DNA of 64,000 nt, taken from positions 110,132,028-110,196,027 of the forward strand of contig NC_079136.1 of assembly GCF_945859705.1 (NCBI RefSeq). The letters run 5' to 3'. The notes beneath the pieces were generated by a model. That model was not told the origin of the DNA, did not search any database, and saw only the letters and a program-made list of their open reading frames with translations. Shown here piece after piece: positions 32,854-45,023 of this stretch. The position numbers and the translations under genes were made by a program. The stretch's first letter is position 1. Every line of letters starts with the position of its first letter. The DNA is from Episyrphus balteatus (lineage: Eukaryota > Arthropoda > Insecta > Diptera > Syrphidae).

Positions 32854-34644
32854 TATTTATTGTGGCATGTAAAAGTTTTTTGATAATATTTTTTGAAACG
32901 ATAACTTCACACACTCATGTAAAGAGGTGGGAATTTTCTCATAGCGAAGAACGCCTGAGTTGTTTATAATTTTAAAATGTCAATGTAAGTATCACTTTAT
33001 AATAATGGCCGGTATGCAAAAATATGGTTAATACTCGGACATGAGAATTAATAAGTATAATCTAGTTTGGATATGCACAAAATGTGGTTAGAAAAAGATC
33101 ATACCGTTATGAATCCAACATTATCGGTAACTGCTGCAATGTGCATTTACTTGTCCTGATGATGAAAACGGATGACAGTTACCATCGGTAACTGTTTTAA
33201 TGTGCATTTACTAATGCAGTTTTGTTTTAGCGTTCATCATCTTACTACACAAAATAAACTAATTAAGAACATGAAACAGATAGATGTCATGATGTCAATG
33301 GAAAACTTCCAATAATCTCACAGTGGAGGATTTTCCAAACCTTTGGAAAATCTTCAGCTGCTATAAAAGCTGCTGAACAACTTCTTAAGGGCGAGTGTAA
33401 TTATGTGTTCAGCAAATAAAATCATTTAAAATTAAGAAAAACAGAAAAGTTTTAGGCCCAATTTATTGACTCTCCAATAAACTTAAATCGTCATTAAAAA
33501 AGGGAATTTTAAAATTAAAAACAAAATTCGTTTAATTCAATCTCTTTTAATGATTTTTTTGAAGTTTGACATCATCAAATTCGACCTTTTAAGAGGGATT
33601 TTTAGAGCTAAAGGAGGTTTTAAAGAGCATTTCTATTTATTCACTCTCCGTTTGCATAAAATGTCATTTCATTTACTCCTTCATTATTTTTTTATCTGAA
33701 AATTTTTTGTTCCTCAAATGAGCTAAGGAATCGTTAAAATCTTTTTCGTTATCTAAGGAAAAGAAGGTTGATGAATAGGCAACGACTTCATTAAAGAAAC
33801 ACGACTAGAAAAACTAATCAGGGTCGAGATGCTGCATAATATAATAATCAACAATGTAATTGTAACAATCTTTGGTTACCACTGTTATAACTTTCTCTCG
33901 GTTTTGGCTGCAAAATACTTACGGACCGTAATTTTTATGATTTTTATATTATTTATCCTTCAAATCTTCATATTCAAATCTATTTGATTTGAACAAAATC
34001 GTAGCTTTTGACAGATTTATTTTTCCAAAAAATAAAAAATCAGTAGGATATTTGATTTTGCGCTCTTCCTTTTTTTGCCTAGGACGATTTTCGTTACAAT
34101 ACTTTACAATTTTTCAAATAAAAGCATAATTAAAATCACCCAATGTATTATTTATATAAAAATATAAATAATTTACCTCAACTCACCTTAACCCCTTTGA
34201 CTGCGGCTATAGGTTTTGAGCTCTCATGGAAAAAATATAGCAATTCATTTTTAATCTAATATATTTTTTTAGGTAAAAACAATGATATGCTAATATCATT
34301 TTTAAAACACTGAATCGGTTTTTAATGGCTGGATAACTTTGATTTTCCGAATTTTCGAGATTCACAAGTCATAATATGCCAATGCCCTTTAATTTATATG
34401 AAAAAAAGATAGAATGATAAATATATAAATAAAATTGCCAAATCACAAACCCCGCGATTGTGTAGCTTGATTTCTTCATAATCCAGAATTTATAGATTTT
34501 TCTAATCATTTGTGGCAAAACAATCAAATCATTTTCATTTATTTTAATTTACTAATTTTTGCTTTGATTGTTTTTAAAGTAACCGCAAACAAATTCTTTA
34601 GCTCCATAAAGTGAAAATACGAAAGCTGTTTTATAATAATAGCC
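32854..34644. other. AT-rich spacer with small repeats
   Basis: ATCGGTAACTG..AATGTGCATTTACT occurs twice about 60 bp apart (33124-33151 and 33184-33212), with an inverted CAGTTACC/GGTAACTG pair at 33175-33193. At 33332-33420 there is a near-palindrome around TTTTCCAAA, a TATAAAA (33363) and an AATAAA (33416) within about 60 bp, possibly a decayed LTR end. No gene recognised. Confidence 0.45.
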
Positions 34645-36349
34645 CAGGGAAATTAGTAATTTAAATCGCATTTTTCGCGGGACAAAATTTTTTTCATGGA
34701 ATGTGTTCGGGTGGTTGTCCTTATCATAAAAGTCAATTTGTTGGGATAATTGGAGGTTGGGAACAGCCGCCATCTTGGAAAAGAGATTGGTATCGTTTTT
34801 ATTGAATAGCTCCATTGTTATTCATTTTAACAAAAAATGACAAAGGTAAGACTTATTAACAATAAAATTATCTAAGAAATGATATACAAAACAATTCCGT
34901 GAGTTGATTAAATAAAATTTTATAGTTGGTCAAAGTGCGGGTTTGTATCGCAAGGTTGGGACAAAATGACATTTTTTCATATATCTGACGAACTTTTGAT
35001 TTGTTTGGATAATTCTCGGCTATGGGGTTAATAGAACTCACGATATAAGCTTTTTTAACTAACCATATCAGGCTTTTCAATTCAAATAAACAAACAAAAA
35101 TCTAAACAAAAAAAGCTTCTAAAACATAATCGTATAAACGGCTTATATATAGTTCTATTGGTCACATCCTCATCCTCAAGATTGGGGTGATCAGATTTAG
35201 GAAAAATAATAGAGCATCAGCTTGTATATTTATAATTTCAAATAGTATAAATTTAGCCCATTCACCTTAACTGGAAAACTTACGTTATTTAACCCCCCAA
35301 AAACCGTATAAAGCACAAAATTAGAGTTGTCAGACCTTTGAAATCGACATTAACACGCGTATGGCTGCAAAACTGCGTACTTATATTTTGGTTATACCTC
35401 TACTCCCAAAATTTTCTCGGCCTACTAGCAAAAAAACAGCTTTTTTCTTACTTTTGACTAGTACATGGAGAGTTTCGGAGTTAGATTACTTCTACAATAC
35501 GATGGTGACAATAACGATTGTGGGCTCATTTTATAGGTAATTATAAGTACTACAATTCATTCTTGAAGAATTATCCAAACAAATCAAAAGTTCGTCAGAT
35601 ATATGAAAAAATGTCATTTTGTCCCAACCTTGCGATACAAACCCGCACTTTGACCAACTATAAAATTTTATTTAATCAACTCACGGAATTGTTTTGTATA
35701 TCATTTCTTAGATAATTTTATTGTTAATAAGTCTTACCTTTGTCATTTTTTGTTAAAATGAATAACAATGGAGCTATTCAATAAAAACGATACCAATCTC
35801 TTTTCCAAGATGGCGGCTGTTCCCAACTTCCAATTATCCCAACAAATTGACTTTTATGATAAGGACAACCTCCCGAACATATTTCATGAAAAAAATTTTG
35901 TCCCGCGAAAAATGCGATTTCATGCCCATATTTTGACTAATTTCCCTGAGCTATAACGTTATTATCAAAAGTTCGTCAGATATATGAAAAAATGTCATTT
36001 TGTCCCAACCTTGCGATACAAACCCGCACTTTGACCAACTATAAAATTTTATTTAATCAACTCACGGAATTGTTTTGTATATCATTTCTTAGATAATTTT
36101 ATTGTTAATAAGTCTTACCTTTGTCATTTTTTGTTAAAATGAATAACAATGGAGCTATTCAATAAAAACGATACCAATCTCTTTTCCAAGATGGCGGCTG
36201 TTCCCAACTTCCAATTATCCCAACAAATTGACTTTTATGATAAGGACAACCTCCCGAACATATTTCATGAAAAAAATTTTGTCCCGCGAAAAATGCGATT
36301 TCATGCCCATATTTTGACTAATTTCCCTGAGCTATAACGTTATTATCAA
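34645..36349. repeat. Inverted and tandem repeat complex, 381-bp unit
   Basis: A 381-bp unit occurs twice in direct tandem (about 35583-35963 and 35964-36344; TCAAA starts at 35584, 35965 and 36346). The two copies look identical. A third, diverged copy lies inverted at about 34645-35025, about 540 bp away, so the region can fold into a long hairpin. The unit contains AAGATGGCGGC and AACAATGGAGCTATTC words. The 62-codon frame seen in each unit has no recognisable domain and is judged non-coding. Near-identity of the tandem pair means the duplication is recent, or is an assembly artefact. Confidence 0.85.
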
Positions 36350-38025
36350 ATTATTTCCAAGTTTTGATTTCCTGCAGAAAACGCTTAAATGTTCACATGA
36401 ACAGATAAATTTAGTAAAGAAATTTCAAGCATTGATACCTACTTGACATGCATTGGTTGTGAACCCAACGCTTCGGATGAATTTTTCAAAATTCATATTT
36501 AACAGAAAACCATTTTTCAGTGTAAAAAATCCAAGCCCCTTTTACTATACAAGTCTAGCAACGCTCTTATTTCTTTGTATGAGCTAGGGAAAATTCACAC
36601 CTGGAAATTATATCGCACTATCTGCATTTGCGATTCAAAACTCAATTCATAAGTCATCATAGAATTTTTAGCGCATTCACCCAAAATATTCATATAGCTC
36701 TGTCGCCATAACCCTCCAAAAGCAACAACATTCCCCCTAAACACATGGAATTCCAATTTCGTTAGCCTCCTCGCTGATATTTTACTCCAACTTCCAATTT
36801 TGAATAAGGACTGTAGACTGTGGGCCCTGCTTTCATTTGAAATTTACCTTAATTTCCCAAAACGATAAATTAAAATTTGAGTCATGCCTCCTATGACAAC
36901 GGTCGATGATGATGCCGATAATGACCAATGAGATTTTCGAGTTCGTGGTTCATGCAATCCTAAAATGGTGGTACTACTCGTATATCCTGTGGAACATATA
37001 AACACTTCCAGAACCTTCACATGGAGCTTAGCATAGGAGTTCTTCTAGTTGCCTAAACAACAACTGAAACGGCAATGGCAACAGCAACATCACATACCTC
37101 ACAATTAATGTCTACGTGCTTCTTCCTGGTCCTCATATACAGTAAAACGAGGGTGGGGTGGGGTCCTTGTCTCTTGTTTCGACAAAGTATATCCAACTAG
37201 AAGTAAATTTTATAAAACTCTGATGCCAGACGTTCTCTGGCAGTAATAAATCTTTTTGATGGAAATCCGATATTGGCACATGAGTGCTATGTCTAGGTTA
37301 TTGCTGCAACTATAGGCAATAGGCAGGTTTAATAACGACTAACTATACTATAGATAAGGATCAACCTAAATGCGACATCTATCAATGTTATGATGCTGAA
37401 GGACTATCAGGATCGTATACTTCCGATACATAGAATTTAATGGATTTATGGATTTTCAGATATGATGTCAACAGATTTTTAATAAGGGATTTGGTTCAGG
37501 AAAGTTCTGGGTTGAAAACCATATGCCTTTTGTAAATATAGAGCTATTGTTTCTCATGTTTCCATAATTTCATTATATTTCAATTTAAATTACCTATTGA
37601 GAATATTATTTGTATTTATTTAGCTTTATTAATCTTAAGCCAATATTTTGTAAGCAGTTTTTCTTTTGCTTTTAATTTAGTTTGAGTCAAATATTGCATG
37701 ATAGTGAGACATAATGGTGCACTTTGTGATAAAATAATAAAATGTTCAAATGTTAATGGTTGTTAGTGAAAAATAAAAACAAGCTCTTTAAGCTTGTTTT
37801 GAAATAAAAATGTTCCATGGTAAATATAATAACATTTTTTTGAAGTTATACTTCTTATGGTACGGTGGGTATGAAAATTTGTTTTTTTACAAGAATGTCA
37901 AAGGGATTATGACGCGATCGCGTCTCTCCGAGACAGCAGGGCTATCGTTTCACCTTTAGAGTTGGTAGTACTTTAGTATTTAAAAACTCAGCAGGCCGCA
38001 GTACGGTAGAAAAAACAACCAACAC
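36350..38025. other. Spacer, no gene recognised
   Basis: 36880-37150 is less AT-rich with GATGATGATGCC and CAACAGCAACA-like words, as in insect introns or enhancers, but no exon could be supported. Confidence 0.5.
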
Positions 38026-38466
38026 GTGGCAAGTTGCATGTTTCATGTCGCAAGTTGCATGTGCAAGTACCATATGGCATGAAATATGGTACAAGTGCAT
38101 GTGACATGTAGCAAGTTGTACGTGGCAAGTTGCGTGTGGCAAGTAACATGTGGCAAGTTGCATGTGGCAAGTTGCATGTGGCAAGTTGCATGTGGCAAGT
38201 TGCATTTGGCAAGTTGCATGTGGCAAGTCGCATGTGGCAAGTTGCATGTGACAAGTTGCATGTGGCAAGTTGCATGTGGCAAGTTGCATGTGACAAGTTG
38301 CATGTGGCAAGTTGCATGTGGTAAGTTGCATGTGGCAAGTTACATGTGGCAAGTTGCATGTGGCAAGTTGCATGTGGCAAGTTGCATGTGACAAGTTGCA
38401 TGTGGCAAGTTGCCACAAAAAAAACTTGCATGTGGCAAGTTGCATGTGACAAGTTGCATGTGACAA
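38026..38466. repeat. 14-bp minisatellite, about 30 units
   Basis: The unit CATGTGGCAAGTTG (with TGACA, TGGTA and similar variants) repeats for about 440 bp. Near 38414-38478 it is interrupted twice by GCCACAAAAAAAA followed by a restart. The unit has no stop codon in any of six frames and 14 is not a multiple of 3. Long frames therefore open on both strands as an artefact, giving His/Ala/Thr/Cys or Lys/Leu/His/Val repeats. Confidence 0.95.
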
Positions 38467-41400
38467 GTTGCCACAAAAAAAAACTTAAAATGTAAATACT
38501 CATAAATAAAAGGCCATCAATCGTAGATAAATTTAATTTTTTTTTTTCTCAAAAATTTAGCCACGGAAATTGGTATGAAGATTTTAAATTTCCAATAATA
38601 AAGATTTTTTCATGCTTTAATATATTCAGATTGTCTTGGGTTAGGGTACGGAGTATAAAAAAAATTTTGATTATTATTTTAATAAAAAGAGTGTGTGTAC
38701 ATACACTGAGGGAAAAAACAACTTAAAATCAACGAAAACCAAGTTGATTCAACTATTTTTCGGAATAATTTTGCGTTGAAGACGAAAATTTTAAAATCAA
38801 AGTAGAACATCGTAAGTTTAAAGTCGTTTGCCGTTATAAAACATCTTTAAATCAAAGTTGATTCAACTTTTAAAAAAAGCATCAATTTATTAAAAAAAAT
38901 TATTATATATTATTAAAAATAAAAAATTAAAATAAAATCGCTCCACCTTAATGTACATATATGTAATTAGTAATTGAACTTTTTTCTTGAATACTTGATT
39001 TTTCACATTTGGTGGCATGTTCATACGTGTTTTTAAGTTTCGTGTATTTAAAGCGTTTATACAAATTTTCCAGAAAAATGCATATCAAACCTATAGAACT
39101 TGGGCTCAGTAAGCTTAAAATTTGTATTGGTTCCTTTCTAAGAGCTCTAATTTTTGAGATATTTTAATTTTTCACATTTGGAGGGAGTTTTCATGCTTTT
39201 TTCTTTTTCGTATCACATATGTTTTTAATTTTTCCTGGAAAAATTTCTATCAAATGTAATAGGTATATCTATTTCGGTTCAGTTACTTAAAATTGACTAA
39301 AATATTGTCAATTTGTATGCATTTTTATTTTTGAATAATAATAAAAAAAAAACTCCATTTAGTTTGAAATGATTGACAACGGTCTGGAAAATTTTTGTGT
39401 GTTGAGTTGTGTTACATTGTTATTATTCCATTCCATTGTAAAAACTACATAATTTATTTTCAACACAAAACAAAAATAAAACAATGTTTTATCAGCAAAA
39501 ACAGGGGCGAACTGGGGGTCAAACGGCCTTTTGGGACTTTTAGGAAATGGGCCACATAGTTACTCTCAAAATGTTTAAAAAGAAAAGTTGATAGGTATGT
39601 GGAATTCGGTGGGTCTCCCCAGATCCATAGGGGGCCTTCATTAACTAAAATGGCCACAAACATAATTCCGTGGACTTCGAAAGATGCAAAGGGGGGCCAA
39701 AAACAGAATTCGGTGGGCCTTCAAACATCCATAGACCATAGGTGGCCTGAGCTAATTCTTTTGAGGCTGGATTGATTTCCTCCCACAACCACCCTCTGCC
39801 ATCTATTACCTTGGTGCTCTTCAACTCAATTTACAGCTCTCTGAGTAAATCCAAAACAGCTTTGCAACTTTCAAATGATTGATCCCTTTCATTTGTGAAC
39901 TATATCTATTCATGCTATCCTTTTTTTTAATTATAAAATAAATGTTTAAATTATTTTTCTTTAAACTAAAATTTTTCTTTAAATAAAAAAAAACTATCTC
40001 AAAATGATATTACTTTTCATATTAACGTAGCATTGCATTGCCAAAACATTGGGATAACATCGCTTCTATTATATTTTAACACATCCTTATATGAAAAGTA
40101 TCTTCACAATATCATGTAAATAGCATTACAACTGGGTAAAAGTTTGAAAAGTTTTCAGCTTGACGCCCACTGATGGTAAATTACTTCTCTATTTTCCCCG
40201 AATGTGAATGGTGAACACCGAACAAGTTACAGTTAATGTGCATAGCACCTTCACACGCTATTGTTCCTTGTGGCAGTTTAAATGAATTTATTCTGTTAAG
40301 ATAAATGAGCTGATATCATGAATTCAAATGTAAAACTTTAATCGCCATAAGCATAGCAGGAGAACGTGGAAAGAGTGTTATGCTTACATATATGAATGAC
40401 TCTTACTGATGAGTGTCTACCTACATCAGATAGGGTTTCCCTAAAGTACTTTATTTTAAAAATCCAAATGAATAGTTCGAACTACGTAGGTACCGCTTTT
40501 CTTCAACATTTGTTTGCTTTCTTTTTTCGTAAATAGCTGGTTGATACACTGTATCCCTTTTTTTTATCATTTTATGAAAAATATTTTCTGCGTATTGATT
40601 ACGTGGTTAACGCAGGTTACGCCGTTACGACAGAATAGCTTCTTAGATCTGAAAGTTGATTTAAACTTCCAGCTATCACTGAATAGTTTTATAGTACACT
40701 GCTAAGAAATTTCAATGATATCTACCTCTGGAGCTGTTCTATACGTCAACCAATCCGTTGAAGATTACAGGTGAAACGAAAATACCCGTCCGATCCGTCG
40801 CTTATGGGTCGGTTCCCATTTGAATACGTATATTTTATCGGGCTGTCAACTAAAAACTCCGACGCGACGGATTCTATTATATGTGTGGCCCTTTCGGTTT
40901 TTGTGGGCCACGTATTTTGTACCGTTTTATTATATGATTGCTTAGATTATAAAGTGTTGGGCAAAACAAAAGCAACTATACGCTTTAGAAAATTCTTAGC
41001 GAATTGATTGGTACTAAAGTCCAAAAACCTTATTTTTTTGTTTTTCAAATAGCTATGTATGAATGTTCTTAATGATTCTATAACATTCCTAAGCTCATAT
41101 CAACAGTTTTTGGAAAATTTAAAAATCTAATTCAATTCAACTCCATTTTATGTTGGTCAAAACTAAAGCAACTAAGCGCTCTTTTTCTTTTGCTAAGAAA
41201 GTCGTTACTTTGAATTATACTTTTTAGATTACATATTTCACAATGTAAAACAACAAAGTTGATCCATTCGCTATTTTCAAATGAGTTAGGAAAAGGTATT
41301 CCTATAATAAATCAATGATATCGCATTTAGTTTTGTATTACCCTTTCGATTCCTTCAAAACTATTCAGCGAGGTGGTAGGCTAAGAGTTAAAATAGTCCA

Positions 41401-43402
41401 CGAAGATAAATCTGTTCTGGAAATAAATTTGTCATAAAAAAGTCTTCATATCCACGTTGTCTAGGGAATAAGAAAATGAATTGAACCAAAAAGTGAGTGA
41501 AAAACAATTCGCCGGAGAACTGTTTGATGGTCATATTATTTTAAGGTTCTATTAAAAAAAAAACTTTTTTGTAGTAAAATAGAAAGGCAAGGTTTGAATT
41601 CGAAAAAGACCGCATCAATTGGAAAATTTCTAAATTAAAGATTTTGTGTTAATTTCCAATAAATCTAAATGTAATTTTTAAAGGATAAGACCGTTGCGGC
41701 TGTCCGTCGGCAAGTACAAATAAACAAGCTATGCAAAATAAATTTTCTGAAGTAGAAGTGGTGAAGAAAGGACCCCAGCCACCACCGCAATACTTCTTTC
41801 AGTATCTTTGATTAGGTCTATAGGATAACCATACATGAATGTCACATTTTTCTTAAATAAAATTCTATTACTTTTTTTCACCACAGGAGTTGCCTTCTTA
41901 AGTTAAAAGAGGTGTGCATTTTTGGTGAAGCTGCTCAATTTTAATAGGTACCTTCTTCAGCAATATTTATAGACCAAACTTGTAAGCAAAAAAAGTTACT
42001 ACCTAATACATTCGGAAAAACGAATAAACCATTAAATCTTTCTTTAATTTCCTGAATTAAATTAAAACCCCATGGCTACACCCGAATAAAAAAAGAATAC
42101 AATACTATTCGCTTCGTCACTATAACTTCAATTATCTTAATACCCTCACCTTGTCACTCTTTCCTAATGTCGTAACTCAAGTTGCGCAAACAAAAAACCA
42201 TTAAGCAGTAATTAATATTGTAACACAGGGCAGCAATACACCTTAGCTAAGATAAATTAAAAAAGAAAACTCGTTTAGCTTTCCCATTCCAACTTCTTAA
42301 CTCTTCCACACTTCTGAATAGGTTTATTACACCCCACAAAAATGTGGGTATGTATAGCATTTATTTTTTTTCACACCTCAACACCAAACTTCAACCCTTA
42401 AAAAAGATGGGTACAAGAATTGTCCCCCCGAGAGCGTCAATACCACAATATTCTAAATAAGGATATCGATTGCAGGAAAGGAAAAAAATAAATTCAATGC
42501 ATTACCAAAAACGGACTACAAAACACAGACCTGATGTGTCACCGCTATAATATTAAAATTAAGATTCTCAAAGCAGGAGAAACCGTAAAATATGTCAAAC
42601 CACGTCAACGATGACGACGCTCAGCCGAAGACGAACACGAAGAAGTAGACGCATTACAATTGATTCACCTAACAATGTGACTCGTTTGGAAGACTATCAA
42701 TAGATTATGTCCTTTCATGGGGAAAATTCGTTTATCTCAATTGTCCAGGGACTCCGATTGGGGCTGGGGGTGGTGGGCAAAGAATACGTGTTGGGCTAAA
42801 ATTGCTAAACTCTTTAGCATACATGTTCACATGGTGGAGATGTTGTGTTCATGGACGGGAAAGAGAACGAGCAAAGGATGTTTGCTGTTAAGTCAAATGG
42901 AAAACGTAAGGGGCCATTGAGTTTACATACAAAATATTTTCAAGATTAAAGATATGATCGTACAGAATGTGGTTTACCAATTTATGTGTTTTTAAATGGG
43001 ACTTAATAATTTAACGAGGATGTGAGATAGAAATAAGATTTATTTGTTACGGTTCGAATGCCAGACGGATATTTATGTGGATTATACGCAGCAAGAAAAT
43101 CACAGTAATTAATTAACATTGAAGGTGAACCCTTGGAAATTGCAATTTTACCTTTTTCTATTCAAGTCTATGGTGAATCGAAGGGTTTTTTATTTTGTAT
43201 TTAATTAATCGAGGTTGAGATTTTAACTGACCTTGTTTCTGCTATTTAAAGGTACGAAATAATTAATCTTAAAGAAAAATATCGCAAGTAAAAAAAATCA
43301 ACATAGTATTTTATAAGAATAGATGTGCCAAATTTTCTTTTTTTTTTCAAGATGGGAAGAGAAGTATTTTTCTTAGTTCACCTTTAAATTACTGGGCATT
43401 AA
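38467..43402. other. Long AT-rich spacer, no gene recognised
   Basis: TACACTGAGGGAAAAAAC at 38701-38718 looks like the tip of a TA-targeting element, but the opposite end was not found. GGAATTCGGTGGG occurs near 39600 and 39707 within a GGGCC-richer patch. The frames at 40514-41007 and 42717-42920 have no recognisable domain. Confidence 0.5.
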
Positions 43403-43865
43403 CCAAATTGTTCTAAATCTACTTTTTACCGAAAATGAGATAATGATGTAGTTTTACTAAAACCAAAAGGGTTTTTGTCTAAAAAATTTCTTTTCAGCAG
43501 ATAATATAATTTAATAGGACATAGAACAATAAACACAGGTAAGCACCCTTCTGAAAATGAGACTCGAGTATTCTTGATTGTTCTAAGTCCCATCATATTA
43601 TGTTCTAAGTCCACTTTTTATTTAAGGAACGTGCGTACTTGTATAGGAATTGTTCTATGTCCAATTTTGGGTTTTTAGTTTTTAAAAATATTAAAAAATT
43701 GTTTCTGTTTACTAATGAAGTAAGTTTGTGTGGTTTATTCTAAAGGAAAGAAAATACTTTATATAAAACATAACTTGATTTACCGACGAGCAAAACAATA
43801 TCACTTTCAATCGATTTGGAACTTGTCTCCTGTAAAATTTGGTTTTTGTGATTAGAACAATTTGG
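43403..43865. mobile_element. Small TIR element with repeated TTGTTCTAAGTCCA motif
   Basis: CCAAATTGTTCTAA (43403-43416) and TTAGAACAATTTGG (43852-43865) are inverted ends. Inside, variants of (A)TTGTTCTAAGTCCA recur near 43576, 43601 and 43649, and inverted near 43517. Repeated subterminal words of this kind are often transposase sites. There is no frame and no clear target duplication. Confidence 0.5.
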
Positions 43866-43894
43866 CTTTTCGCCGACGATATTTATGTATATAT

Positions 43895-44060
43895 TGTAAC
43901 GATGAATTACTGAACTACTTTTAAGATAAATGTCGGAACACACTACCTCCAACTTTGAATGTTAATATCTGAACGCACTTCATATAACATTCTAAAGAAC
44001 TAAAAAGTAATGCTGAAGGTTAGAAAATCAAAAAGACGAGAAGTTCTAATGTAGTTTAAT
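43895..44060 (+). repeat. Divergent LTR relic of the Gypsy family
   Basis: The first ~55 bp match the start of the Gypsy LTR above with only about four changes (TGTAACGATGAATTAC, then CTTTTAAGATAAA, GAACACACTACCT). Similarity then becomes patchy, with TCTGAACGCA near 43968 and AAAGACGAGAA near 44032 still aligning in order. It is preceded by ATAT, as in the complete copy. No internal element sequence is present. It is an older or related solo-LTR remnant; its 3' limit is unclear. Confidence 0.7.
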
Positions 44061-44241
44061 TGATAAGTTTGAAGCCTTTTCTTCTGTTTTATAACTTTTA
44101 GTTAAACCTTGTCAATTCTGTATAGGGAGACCTTGCAAGAGCTCTGATTTACGGCAGAGTTGTTTAAAGTTATGGTCTAATGAACATAGTTTCTTTTCAT
44201 AACGGAGGGCCATTAGATACCTGCTTCTTAAATTTCTAGTA

Positions 44242-45023
44242 GGGCAATTCCATGGTAACTCACGTTACATTCACAAAAATTTCCAACACATAAATAATTT
44301 TTTTTTTGTCAATTTTAATGTAAATTGATACGAAATTACGATCCATGAATAGAGCATATAACTATTACTTTCATAATTAACTAAAAAAATTTACTTTATT
44401 TTTAACATTTGCTTGGGAAAAATAAAAGTTTGATGGTAACTCACGTTACAAAAATCGGACACGACAGTATGAAGTTTTTATGTGAAATTAAGAATCTTTA
44501 TTTGTTTTTAATGAAGATTCCATACATAAAAAATTACAAGCTTTTAATATTAGTGACAAAACCAAACATTTTTTCAATATTTCGAGGAAAAATTTTATTT
44601 TGGTAACTCATGTTACCTGTGATTTGTAGTTGTAAATGTAAAGAAAAGATGCATTTTCACTCAATTTTTTTTTAAATCGAATATTGTGTAACGAAGCTTG
44701 CTTAAATGTTAGTTTATTTTACCAATAACGAGGGGGTGTTGTCATCGTCACTATTAGACTCATCATGTTTTTAGTTTCCTTGTTTTTCCGTCATTTTCAT
44801 CTGAAATTCTTCTGTTGTTGGCAAGCTTATGCTATAAAAATGCTTTAAGATTATTTAAACTCCCTGAATTTGATGTCTATCCATAAGGGAATACAACAAA
44901 GAATCTCTTCTTGCAACTTGCAAAAAGAGTTGACGTTTGTAAATAGAAATTTGCTAATAAAAAAAGTAAAAAAGACTGCATAATTTGTTCAAAATTCGTG
45001 TCCACTTTTTCATGGAATTACCC
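44242..45023. mobile_element. Non-autonomous TIR element with three internal 15-mers
   Basis: Ends GGGCAATTCCATG (44242-44254) and CATGGAATTACCC (45011-45023) are inverted with one mismatch, bounding 782 bp. GGTAACTCACGTTAC follows the left tip at 44254-44268, recurs exactly at 44435-44449, and recurs with one change at 44602-44616, about 170-180 bp apart. Each 15-mer is itself dyad-symmetric (GTAAC/GTTAC). It has no transposase, and no target duplication could be agreed. The superfamily is unassigned. Confidence 0.65.

Noticed and set aside
35768..36337. Two identical 62-codon frames as a duplicated gene
   Set aside because: Frames lie in an identical 381-bp tandem repeat with no domain; the inverted copy's frame diverges after ~50 residues.
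37942..38503. Overlapping frames of 86-174 codons on both strands
   Set aside because: They exist only because the 14-bp unit lacks stop codons. Composition is pure repeat, with no domain and no sensible start.
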